Below are positions 54,334 through 64,000 of a DNA stretch of 64,000 bases, in pieces. Source of the DNA: Lactarius indigo. Taxonomy: Eukaryota; Basidiomycota; Agaricomycetes; Russulales; Russulaceae. Positions within the stretch are counted from its first letter, which is position 1, and each line of letters starts with the position of its first letter. The notes under the pieces are model-generated. The model ran no database searches and was not told the DNA's origin. It saw only the letters and a list, made by a program, of their open reading frames with translations. Location: contig JAFKAC010000003.1 of assembly GCA_025766275.1 (NCBI GenBank), positions 2,914,001-2,978,000 on the forward strand, given 5' to 3'. The translations under genes were made by a program, and so were the position numbers.

Positions 54334-57300
54334 CTAATCCCTACCAATAAACTCGTGTGCGTGGTGATCAACATAATGGTTAACAAAAAATGAGTGGTAA
54401 GTGTCCAAAGCGTGGTAGTAATGAAAGTTCTCTGGTACCCGTGAGTCGCCATAAACGGGCAGGAGGTGTGCTGCTTGAGCAATAGAATCAACATGAATGA
54501 CTTCAAGAGTGGGCTGGCCATGGCGATCGAGCTCTTGCTTCACGACCCACATCCCTGTGTCAGGGTCACGTTCATCAGTATGGACGAACCAATTGATTAA
54601 CGCGCATGAGAAATTCTTTCGCCTGTACTCGAATGAGAAGAAGAGCAATACCCGCCCAATTTCCATGGCCTCCATACCGGCCTGAGAATCATCGATGACA
54701 ACAAAAACGGTGTCGCGACGAGGGTGGCCAAAGAAGTAGGGAGTTGATCGGATTCGCTCACGCCGCAGGCCACCTGATCCAGAAAGGTCACTAGGTGCAT
54801 AGAACGTGGCGATGGCCGAGTGATGGACCTTGATCGCACCCTCAAAGGCAGGGCATTCCTCAATTCTTGACGGAGCAATCTGTTCGTCTGGGTGGGAGAA
54901 CTTGTAGAGGAACTGGGTGAAGACGAGTGGAAAATTGGGCTGTTGGATGTACGTTGCAAGAGCATAGAGCTGAGACGGGTAACCACACTCTGAGAGTTCA
55001 ATGTGTGAATGATGGGGCCGCTCTAAAACGATGTATACGCACGAATTCTGGATGCGAGCTGAACATCAAAGTCGGACGCGTTCTGCGATTTACCTGGAAC
55101 GACTCCCTCATCTTCATCTTCAAGTTCCTCTGAATCTATTGGCACATTAGTTGCGTTGTTTGTACCGAGCTCAGATGGGAACGCAAGTCCCCGCAGCACC
55201 CCACTGTCCTCAAGGCGCTGATGTAGTATTGCCATCTTGTCCATGCGTGAGTTGGTCTTGAGCATCTGAGCGAGAGCGTGATATCGATTGGATCATCGCC
55301 AAGGTTCTTTGACTGCTCGAATGTGCTTTGATTCCGTAATCGATGAGCAGAGTCCATTAGGGGAGCCAAAGAGGTGTATGGCACGGTGAAAATGCTTCAA
55401 AGCATGCTGGCGTGGAAGAGAAAGGCTTGTACGAACCCCAACCTCAATGAAGACAGCACGTAGTTGATGAAACGTCTCAACAGAGTCTCGAAGGTGTTCA
55501 AGAGATGTTGAGTTAATGGCATTTCGGCGGGCTATGTAACATGCATCCATGAACGCTGCAATGCAGCGGACCATCACAGATGGGATGTAGCCAGCAATTG
55601 CGGCAAGAAAAACCTTTAACAGTATGGTTAGTATGACTGATCTGAGTCCAATATCATATCACGGCGTGCACATACCTTCATCAATGCTTTTGAGTCATCG
55701 CCCGTCCACTGCTGGTAATCACGCCCGTCTTTGAACCGGCGAAGACCAGGGAACGGGGGGACGGCCGAGATCCTATTGTCAGATGATTTATGAGCCGTGA
55801 AGTAAGGAAGAAAAGACGTACCGGTGATCAACATCTTCGATGATTTCCAACGCTACCTTCTCTCTATGTGCCAGGTGTAGATACTCTACCACCCATTCAA
55901 CGAGGTGGTCCTTGAATACTCCTTTGATCAGCTGGTGGAGGAGATCCGGTGCGAGCAGTTCATGGATGTCGGCGCGTGGAAATGAATATGTGAATGGCTG
56001 CCAGGTGCGTTATCAGACCACAGTGTCGGAGCGAAGACATAATACGCACCACAATGTTGTGCCGAAGACCAAAATCGTCCCAGAGGACAGTCGGGTCAAA
56101 CATCTTGATAAGGAGGTCAGTTTTCGTGTGTGAGCGTTGATGACTCCCTGAGCCGTCAAGGTCAGCTGGCAATGCATCACATCTTACATAAGAAAGGGTC
56201 AGTGATGCTTGTAAAGAGATCCCCGCACTTACTTTGGACACCATTTAGATACAGTACCGGCAAGCCAGACTTGTTCAGGATAGTCTGCGATGTATGGCCC
56301 AAGACCAAAAATCACGCGGCGAAAGTGCCCATCGGGGCATTTCATGACTTTCGGCTCCGTCATATAGGGCTTGAGCGGTGCGAAGACCAATTCGAGACAG
56401 CTGTGGTAAAGTTGCCGACAAAACATCTGAAACGATGTTTTTGTTCGCTGGCGTTTGCTTGCTTGAAAGAGTCCACCCCTCAACAACAAAGACAGGAGCA
56501 CGGATAAATGAAACGTACTCGTTGGGATTGGAAGGAAGGCGACAGGCACTACACCACTTCCATGCCCACGCCGGGCGGTATTGGTGATGTTGCCAAGCGA
56601 CGCATACACAGGGTGATACTCTTGATGTCCGGTTGCAACTGATACCGTGGTCTTGTCACTGCCAGCAACAATTGGAACAAACATCGCTCCATGCGTCGTC
56701 TTGTCCTGAGAGATCGTGTCCTAGAGCGATACATCAGGTGAATAAAATATGGAATATAGTCACATACCGCCTCACGAAACGCCCAGTTACCTGACATGAG
56801 GTTAGAATATACGCGAGAACCATTCTTATCGTACTCTTCATATGGCGTGTATTCAAACTCGCCATCGAACTCCTTCGAGGCTAGTTGCTCCTTGAAGACA
56901 GAAAGGACGTCCCGTACGTTTAGCTCATAAGTCTCTTGCATCCACTGGGGAGCAGCCCCGGTTGGTTGTGGCCCGCTGTATGATAATTGGTAAGTTGTCC
57001 AGCCAACTCCACCAGCCGATATTGAGTCGATCGTCCCATACATTTCCGCGGCACTCTTCCATGGGACTCCATCGCAGCTGCTGTGGTCAGTCTGATACAT
57101 CATAACTGTTGCTCTCCAGAGATCAAGGCCCCGCTGAATATCGCCTGCAGAAGACTGAAGATGTATATAGTGGTAGTGCGCCCATTCGTATGCCAGCCTG
57201 TCACTGAAAGGGAGCCAAGGATTGCTGCGCGACTCCAACAATTCCGATGTCGGTGGTTGTGAGAGATCTCTGAGGAATCTGCCATCAGATGAACATGGCC

Positions 57301-57500
57301 AGGCTCATAAGGACTCAGCACCTTGTCATCATGCACGGGTTTGTGACATACCTGAGAGGTGGGGATGGCGTATGAATGTGTGCGACTGTAACGCTGCGGC
57401 CATCCCTGCAAATGTACTGTTCTTGCCGTGCTTCGAGTTCACATGCTTCGCCAAGCCTCCCTGTGAGCGGAAATTATCTCTACAAAAGGAACAAAAAAAA
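54334..57500 (-). mobile_element. Plavaka-type transposase gene (DNA transposon)
   Basis: A long multi-exon minus-strand transposase of the fungal Plavaka group. The N-terminal C2H2-like finger is '...NFRSQGGLAKHVNSKH'. Then come 'NPWLPFSDRLAYEWAHYHY', 'PQWMQETYELNVRDVLSVFK', 'EFEYTPYEEYDKNGSRVYSN' and 'LMSGNWAFREAV', and the catalytic-core type sequence 'FVPIVAGSDKTTVSVATGHQ'. 'KCPDGHFRRVIFGLGPYIAD', 'LLAPDLLHQLIKGVFKDHLV' and 'GRDYQQWTGDDSKALMKVF' follow. The C-terminal part has 'WFVHTDERDPDTGMWVVK', 'VIHVDSIAQAAHLLPVYGD' and 'FFVNHYVDHHAHEFIG'. No obvious stop interrupts the exons I could follow, so it may be recent. I could not find clear terminal inverted repeats. The N-terminal exon beyond 57500 is uncertain. 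Confidence 0.82.
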
Positions 57501-57711
57501 GACATGGCGCATAGGGTATGTAGGCAGAGGTTGGGTGGACTCGCTTAAAACCGTTGATCGTTGAAAATGTTGAAACATTGAAGTTGAACACGGGAATTCC
57601 CGTCTTAGTCAGAACTGCGAAACTGATGGGGCGTCCGTCGTCTTTGAGCAATCGATCAGTTACTCCGTTACTCCTTCCTTTCTGACACTTTCTCCTCCCT
57701 TCCCTCCTCTT

Positions 57712-58290
57712 ACAGTGGAAAATGATGCCTCCAATACTCGAGAAGCTGAAGAGAGAGCTTTCTCAGACATGATAGACCGTCAGATCGAGGAGGACTCCAA
57801 GAAATATAAGCGACAACGTGGTTACTCGGTGCGTATTCCTTTCCTTCCCCTGCTGTCCTCCCTTGCCTTCCCTCTTACTACGACGGAGAATATGCCTCTG
57901 ATACCGCTCAGTTTATTCCCCAGAATGGCTACAGACCCGAAGAACTTCTCGCTTCCCGACCCATTTCTTCGAGAGCGCCCATGGCGTCGTCAAGTTACTG
58001 TCTCTTTTTATACAGTTCTTTCAGGTGAATCACGAACGTATCTTGGCATGTGGGCTCACCACCAAAGACCCACATTTCTTCAGCTCGACATCGCGCAAGC
58101 TGTTCAGGACTTGGCGGCGGACGAGATCATCGCCCTACCACAGAGTACGTCGCCTCCTCTCTTTTTCATCCCTTTTATATATCTCTTTCAGGTGAATCGC
58201 GAACGTATCCTGGTGTGTCGGCTCACCACCGAAGATCCACATTTTTTCTTCAGCCTTGAACGGCAGATGTTCCTCCGGATACCGTAAGCG
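57712..58290 (+). pseudogene. Fragment of an unrecognised gene with a duplicated exon
   Basis: Reads 'ENDASNTREAEERAFSDMID', 'RQIEEDSKKYKRQRGYS', then after an intron 'EELLASDPFLRERPWRRQ'. The next exon exists twice: acceptor plus GTGAATCACGAACGTATC at 58018-58090 and GTGAATCGCGAACGTATC at 58187-58260, 170 bp apart. They code for 'VNHERILACGLTTKDPHFFS' and 'VNRERILVCRLTTEDPHFFF'. I do not know the family. It ends just before the ABC transporter start and has no clear stop-to-stop gene structure. Confidence 0.5.
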
Positions 58291-58769
58291 GTGTATGGCA
58301 ACGGCAACTTTTCTCGTGAGCAAGATAGAAATACACACAAGCCATATGATTCCACTCAGTGTTCCTCTCCCTTCTTTTTTCCGCCCCCTTCATCGTGCTC
58401 CTCATGTCGGCAGTGGAAAATAACGAGCACGACAAGCCCTCCACTCGTTTCTCATGGCTCAGGCCAAAGCAGTTGGACTCGGCTTCATTGTCTTCAGCCG
58501 AGAAACGTACCTCCTCTGAGCTTCGTGTCTCTGCGCCGATTGAAGACACTTCCAAGCCCGTATCATTCTTTGGTCTCTTCCGGTATTATTTCTTCCTTCC
58601 ATTCATACCGTTTTCTCATCAGCTCCCCTCCCAGCTTCTCCACCCACTTTGAGCCCATTCTCAATGCTATCGGCCTCGTCGCTGCGATTGCCGCGGGTGC
58701 TGCTCAGGTGTGCCTGGAATTCCCTTCCCCAGGTTCTTCACAAGCTGTTCTGCTGACCCTCCCCTCATA

Positions 58770-59135
58770 GCCTCTGATGAGCCTGTGAAGGGCGACCCCG
58801 TGCGATTCGTGATCAAACGTGGTCACGCCACGCTCACCACGATTGGTCGCCTTTCTGGGTTCAAGTCTCATCAGCGCTGCTATGGCCTCGTGGGCACCTT
58901 CGATTCCATCGAAGCCGCAGTTCACCTCTACGACAACGACTACGGTCCATTCTCCAGAGGTGGGGACTCTGGGGCCCTTATCGTCGGTTCCGAAGCCGAA
59001 TTCACGGCCCCCTCACCGGTGGCACTGGTCCGACCGACTCGTCTGACATCACCTACGGCACCCCGATGTACTGGCTCTGGGGAGATGTCATCAAGCCCCA
59101 GTTCCCAGGTGCCGACCTCTACTTTGACCTCCCTT
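58770..59135 (+). pseudogene. GDSG trypsin-like protease-family fragment inside the ABC gene
   Basis: Reads 'VKGDPVRFVIKRGHATLTTI', 'GRLSGFKSHQRCYGLVGTFD', 'YDNDYGPFSRGGDSGALIVG', and in a second frame 'DITYGTPMYWLW' and 'PGADLYFDL'. 'RGGDSGALI' looks like the catalytic-serine motif of PA-clan proteases, and such proteins are common in agaricomycetes. The upstream His/Asp region is missing and one frame change near 59015 splits it. It lies where helix 2 of the ABC transporter should follow helix 1. Confidence 0.6.
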
Positions 59136-59164
59136 AGAACTAGGTTCGTCGCTTCCTTCTGCCT

Positions 59165-59810
59165 TCTGCTTTCATATTTATAACTGACAACGTCGATGTC
59201 AAGGCATTCGCGAGACGTTCTCGCATCGTATTTTCCTCTACGACCGCTCCCAGCTCTCCCATCCCCCACACTCCTTGTCTTCTGCAACTCGTTCTCGTTT
59301 CTTGGCGTTCTGTCATGTATTCGTTGGGCTGATGGCGCAGACAGGTGCTTTGATCGTCGAACGGCTATTCAGGTCCGTCTCTCGTCTGTCTCGTCTTTTT
59401 CACACTCATAACTAACGACGTCCTGCAGCCTTGGCCTTGGCGAGCCATCTCGCAATCTGTTCGCGCGATTTCTTCCCCTTCCACTCTGCCCCATCTCTTT
59501 TCTCCGTCTGTGAACTTGTGCTTGTTTTCTTGACTCCCCGTTCTGTGCTCGCTGTTCGTTGGTGCAAGCCCGTGTTTTCGAAGGTTGGAATTGCTGTTCA
59601 AGTTCGTGTTCTTTCTCCCCTCTCGCTCTTTCATACCGATGACTGACGACCTCGACGTCTAGCGCTTCGCCCAACCCGCGCATTTTATTTGTCGCCTCGA
59701 CTTCGTCGTCATTCTCTCGTTGGTGTCGGACGGACGCTTGGACCGGTGAATCACTGCCTTGGTTCGTTTCTCTTCCCTATGTCGTTCTTTCATCTTCGTT
59801 GACTTCTCCA
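59165..59810. repeat. Imperfect tandem repeats, about 230 bp, nearly three copies
   Basis: Units start at about 59165, 59398 and 59630. Each opens with TTTCAT...ATAACTGAC-type sequence followed by GACGTC-like text, then a pyrimidine-rich region, GTTCT and a CGTTGG(G/T) box. Identity is moderate. Short open stretches exist but no family is recognised. Confidence 0.5.
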
Positions 59811-60950
59811 TTGCCCTCAACAATCTTGATCTTAATGACCCAGGGTCGACAACTAGAGCCGACCAACCCGCAAAGAACTTCCGTCACGTTGCTGCTCAAG
59901 ATGCGTCTTACCTGATGTATATCGGTTCGTCACTCGTCACTTCGCTGATACGCTACTCTGGTTCTGAATTACTAATTGGTATTGTCCATGTCCACACAGG
60001 CGTGGGCTTGTTCGTTTCTACGTACACCTACATGTGTATCTGGGTCTATACCGCTGAGGTCGCCGCTAAGCAAATTCGGCGAACGCTATCTCAAAGCAGT
60101 CCTCCGCCAGGATATTGCCTTCTTTGATAAAGTTGGCGCTGGTGAGATCACCACCCGCATTCAGACCGACACCCGTTCGTGTTTCCTCTCGTTTTGTCCA
60201 AACACGTCGCTGAGGGTGGTACCCTTGCAGAAGAAGCTGTGTCCACGATCCGCACTGCTCAAGCTTTTGGCACCCAAAGTGCGCTCGCATCCTTATACGA
60301 TATTCCTGTCCATAAGGCCCTCTCTGGATGGCCGGGCAGTGATCTGCCATGGCATCGGTCTCTCCAGCTTTTTCTTTGCCATCTATGCCACTTACGCTCT
60401 CGGTCAGTTTTTCGCCCTCCCTTTCTTTCTCTTATAATCCAACCGCGTGTTATTGACTTGCACACCGCATATACTAGCGTTCAGTTTTGGCACTACGCTC
60501 ATCAACCAAGGTCATGCCGACACTGGCCTGATCATCAACGTCATCTTGGCAGTTCTTATCGGTTCCTTTTCCCTCGCTCTTATGGCTCCCGACGCGCAGG
60601 GTATGAGTTACTTTTCTCTGCCTTGATTAATTATTGCTAATTCATGGACTTGTAGCTATAACCCAGGGCTGTCGTGCCGCACCCAAAATATTTGGTACCA
60701 TTGAACGCATACCCGCCATCGATTCGGCTAGTGAAGACGGCCTTAGACCAAGTCAAGTCACCTTTGACGTTTCCGTGTTTCAGCTTCCTCTGACCCAGCG
60801 TCCTCACAGGTTCCCCTGGACTGGTTTTTCCCTGAGTATAGTACAGACCGTGGCGGCCGGGATGTCGACATGGGCGCCGAAAACTGGGCACGATCAAACG
60901 TATATCCACAGTGCGCCTACCTTTTTTTTTATTTGATTTCCGTGCCTCAA

Positions 60951-61921
60951 CAAGCCTAGTGTGCCAGTGGTATCACGCAAGTCACCAAGAGATACACAAT
61001 CTCACAGAAGGGACACAGGTATCGTACTACCGATGTGGCCGCGTGCACCACCGACGACAACAATAGGGGGCAAACTGCCAATGCTAGGTGCGCCCACGAC
61101 AACTATTACCTCGCCCTCCCCTCCTGCTGCCACCAGGTTAGCATGTCATACCGTAGAATTGGCGGACGATGTGGTCCGCACATCCAACGTTGGGTGCTTC
61201 AGCACCAACGTCAACCAACGTCGCTCTGCTGGATCCTCAACAACTAGACATTAATGGATGTATTATAACCTTCCCCGACGGTATGTGCATGTGTCAACCC
61301 TCCCATTCTCTAAGTTGCGAAGTACTTACTGTCCTCCGTCACTCTCTTAGCTCCAGGATCTCCTTGGAATACCTTCAAGAATTCATATACTACGCATACA
61401 CATTCTACACTTCCCTTACCTCCCATGAGACACGAGAGCTACAACACGACCAACTGCCTGATACACAACCCAGGGGCCATTGTGATGGCCGTTCCCAGCA
61501 CAGGCTCAATGCCTCGTCGTCATATCACAACGTCACAAACCCCTTATGGACTGATGCACAGCAGAGTGGTAGATTCGTTTCATGTAAGCTCCCCGTCCCA
61601 CCGATCTGCCATTTATTAGATCAATACTTTCTTGATGGTCCCCTTGTTACGCTACAGGACTTGGCCATACGCTAACTATTGCATCCCTGCCCTCAGTCTT
61701 CGTGTTTCATGTGGTGGACTATACCTTAATAGGACCTATCTATCATTCCGCCGTGTTTCCATTGCCGGAACCGTCCAATTTGGACTCCATTGCCACGGTT
61801 TTGGGGCTCCTAGGTAGGACTTATAGATATATTTGACCCGTCTTGCCTACTCAGTCTTTTCCCCTTAGCCTGTCTTTCACGTTCCCTTGTCCTTCTCTCC
61901 TGCGCATACCGTGTCACATCA
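60951..61921. other. Region without an assigned gene
   Basis: Several short plus-strand open frames; none shows a motif I recognise. It may hold remains of further gene fragments, as the segment to its left does. Confidence 0.35.
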
Positions 61922-64000
61922 ATGCCAACCACCCGTCAAACCCGAAGTGTCACAACAAAGTCTGTACCTGACACCACTACCAACAGCGGCAACACCCTTA
62001 CTCCCACAAGTGACGAGCACCCTTCAACTAAGGGGCCAGGTAAGTGAGGCCAAAAGCCCACTGTTGCCAGCGCTCATCATTCTTCAGATGTTGACGTTGA
62101 CAAAGGTCTCGGCACAGTGGTGGCTAACAAAAAGGCTACTGGACGTCCGGGAAAAGTAAGACAAGGTGTGGGTTTTGGCTACGATGACAGTCAAACCGCT
62201 GACAATAGAGTAGCCCCGAAAGGAGAAAGACGAAGCGCACAAGTAAAGGCCGCTGTGGCTACTCGCACACTTCCAAGTCGACCAGGCCGTAACGTTCACC
62301 CTGCAGGTCAGCCAAAACCCCGACGCAGCAAGGAACAGATTGAGGCCGACCGTCAAGCTGGGGCGAAGGCCCTCAAGGAGAAGCTGCACGAGGTCCAGAT
62401 GGCAAAGGAACACCTCACGCAGTTGAATTTAATGGAAGAACACGAGGAGGACGACCTGCCCATATTACACCCGCAACGCTTATCTACCGCAATTCGTAAG
62501 CGGCGCCACATTGATGTAGAGAGTGACGATGAGTGCTTCGACTTGAGGGAGGCCGACAATGGCTTCAACTCTGACGACTCTTCGTCCGAATCCGACAAGG
62601 CCACCAAAACACAAAAGAAGGCCAGTGTTTAACGTCATATATAGATCTGTCGGTTCGTCACTCATACTGCCAACAGTCTCAGGGTAACAAACGTGTCAAG
62701 GGTGCGGCCCGTCAAGAACTTATAACAAGGATGGAAGACTTACGTGGCGCCGAACACACTGAGAAGACCCATTCAAAGCACGATATTGGAAAGTGAGACG
62801 TGCACAATCACTGCACCTTTGCATAACTCTGACCCATTGTGAAACAAGCAGGTTCACGGCACAAGACCTTCGTCGCAAGAAATACGCGAACTCTGGTCTT
62901 CGACTGCAAGCTCTCGCTGTACCAAACCCTGTTCCCATTCCCACTCTGGTCCAGCAGCCAGGTGTCACTGACCCGTTTGAGCTTGGGGGCCTTGGTGACA
63001 GTGACCTCGAAGAAACGTGCCCAGCGGTTGCGGAAATTCAATCTCTGGTCTCGGACAAGCCACCTCGCGTGAATGAGGTATTCCTTGCATGTCATCTCAT
63101 CAGAATTCTCATGATTCTTATTTTACCAGCTTGTGAAGATCGGAATGAAAGCAGACATCCGCCCAGGTAGATTGCAAGCCACACGGAAAGTGAGTCAATA
63201 TATTTTTTTACTTGGTTGTTCCGACTCATTTGACCCCAAACGTATCAACTAGATACCCAAATCAAAAGCAACGAAAGCAACAGTCAAGAAGGACGCATCA
63301 TATAAGCAACACGAACCCAGCAAGTCCCTTACCGAGGCACATACCGACATCACTCGTCAGTGCCTCGACGATTCACGTTGGACTCGCATCTTTCTTCCAA
63401 CACTGTCCCATGCTCTTTATATTTCTGACCACCCATTTACTGATTGGGTGCGGGAGTCTGGTGCCCTTGTTGAGGCTGTGCAGGTTGTGTTTGACCTCTC
63501 ATTCACAAATATTTCATACACGCTGAGCCCGCAAGATGGCATCGTTAAGGCGGTATGTCACATGATCCTTGTGCGGTTGACTAACTAATGTTTCCTGATA
63601 GGCCTATGACCGAATGAAGACTCGAAGGTCGAAGCTCGCAAGTGATGTCCTTCTGCTAGTGAAGACATTTTTCGAGCGTGCTGAGTTCAAGGACCAACCA
63701 GACAAGATCAGGGATTATGTCCACTGGGCGTTGCGGTCAGGTGGACCAGCTTACTACGAAAACCCTGTCCCAAAGTCCAGCAAGCTTCGGAAGGATGACC
63801 CAAACTACAAGGTGAGTTTATTTTTGCTGTTGGAGATTGTTGCTCATGCTCATGACGCATGTTAGAAACCCAATGGGTTTTTGCGCTCACAGTTCATCCT
63901 CCCAGTTGCCGAGACATACTTAAGCTTTGCATCAAGGTCAGTTCTCCGTCCATCTCTTGGACCAAAGAGCCCGCCAAAAGGGCTTTATGTGATGATTTTA
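61922..64000 (+). CDS. DUF6532-like lineage-specific protein (3' end off window)
   Basis: ATG at 61922 starts a Thr/Ser-rich leader (PTTRQTRSVTTKSVPDTTTN); the intron at 62039-62088 joins 'KGPD' to 'VDVDKGLGTVVANKKATGR'. A long basic and acidic coiled-coil part follows ('RRSKEQIEADRQAGAKALKE', 'MAKEHLTQLNLMEEHEEDD'). Later exons hold the conserved domain: 'DDSRWTRIFLPTLSHALYIS', 'AVQVVFDLSFTNISYTLS', 'AYDRMKTRRSKLASDVLLLV', 'KTFFERAEFKDQPDKIRDYV', 'WALRSGGPAYYENPVP' and 'NGFLRSQFILPVAETYLSFA'. This matches what I know of the DUF6532 domain that is multiplied in polypore and related genomes. Function unknown. Confidence 0.72.

Larger units (their letters stand above)
58394..60950 (+). pseudogene. 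ABC multidrug (ABCB/Ste6-like) transporter, disrupted
   Basis: The start region 'MSAVENNEHDKPSTRFSWLR' leads to 'KPVSFFGLFR', and an exon with 'FEPILNAIGLVAAIAAGAAQ' gives the first membrane helix. From about 59840 come 'DLNDPGSTTRADQPAKNFRH', 'GLFVSTYTYMCIWVYTAEV', 'RYLKAVLRQDIAFFDKVGAG' and 'EITTRIQTDT'. The frame then jumps to 'KHVAEGGTLAEEAVSTIRTA' and 'FGTQSALASLYDIP'; a stretch normally holding two helices is missing. 'GLSSFFFAIYATYAL' and 'KIFGTIERIPAIDSASEDG' follow, then homology fades. No Walker A, signature or Walker B motif remains. 58770-59810 is foreign (next entries). Confidence 0.75.

Overview
The window is nuclear DNA of a filamentous basidiomycete, most likely an agaricomycete. 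Genes are intron-dense with 45-70 bp GT-AG introns, lie close together on both strands, and include eukaryotic core genes (UMP1, MFAP1, TRAPPC5, RPB4, RPS29), a GH72 cell-wall enzyme, a Plavaka-type transposase and lineage-specific fungal families. There are no operons. Coordinates of spliced genes below span start to stop codon, introns included; I read the splice junctions by eye.  Layout. (1) 1-13.6 kb: RanBPM/GID1 (off the left edge) is head-to-head with UMP1. Then comes a partly decayed tandem duplication: oxidoreductase copy 1, an MFAP1 fragment joined to a UMP1 fragment, oxidoreductase copy 2, and intact MFAP1. (2) 13.7-33.9 kb: an HMG-box factor, class 1 dihydroorotate dehydrogenase, TRAPPC5, a BTB protein, a short cullin-N-terminal-like protein, an unassigned acidic protein, an Atg14/UVRAG protein, a frame-broken Pumilio gene, RPB4 and RPS29. 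(3) 34-47 kb: a second decayed MFAP1 copy, an F-BAR/RhoGAP protein, an RRM plus zinc-knuckle protein, a GH72 glucanosyltransferase, an intron-containing tRNA-Lys, a small nested inverted repeat and a glutamine-synthetase-fold gene. (4) 47-64 kb is accessory: two paralogous genes of a family I do not recognise, each followed by a tract packed with AGTC/GACT motifs; a CpG-starved truncated transposase fragment; a Plavaka transposase; a composite wreck of an ABC transporter with a GDSG-protease-like piece and tandem repeats; and a DUF6532-like gene leaving the right edge.  The most novel signal is at 47.0-52.4 kb. Genes A (47699-49514) and B (50260-52419) share an 'LCSA(H/N)WKAD' motif, a SAP-like C-terminal helix pair, and a last intron in the same place before a short basic tail. 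Each is followed within about 110 bp by a 540-640 bp tract with 6-12 times the chance density of AGTC/GACT, partly spaced at 10-11 bp. Several otherwise conserved genes carry isolated one-base frame breaks, often in homopolymers, so some apparent pseudogenes here may be assembly artefacts.
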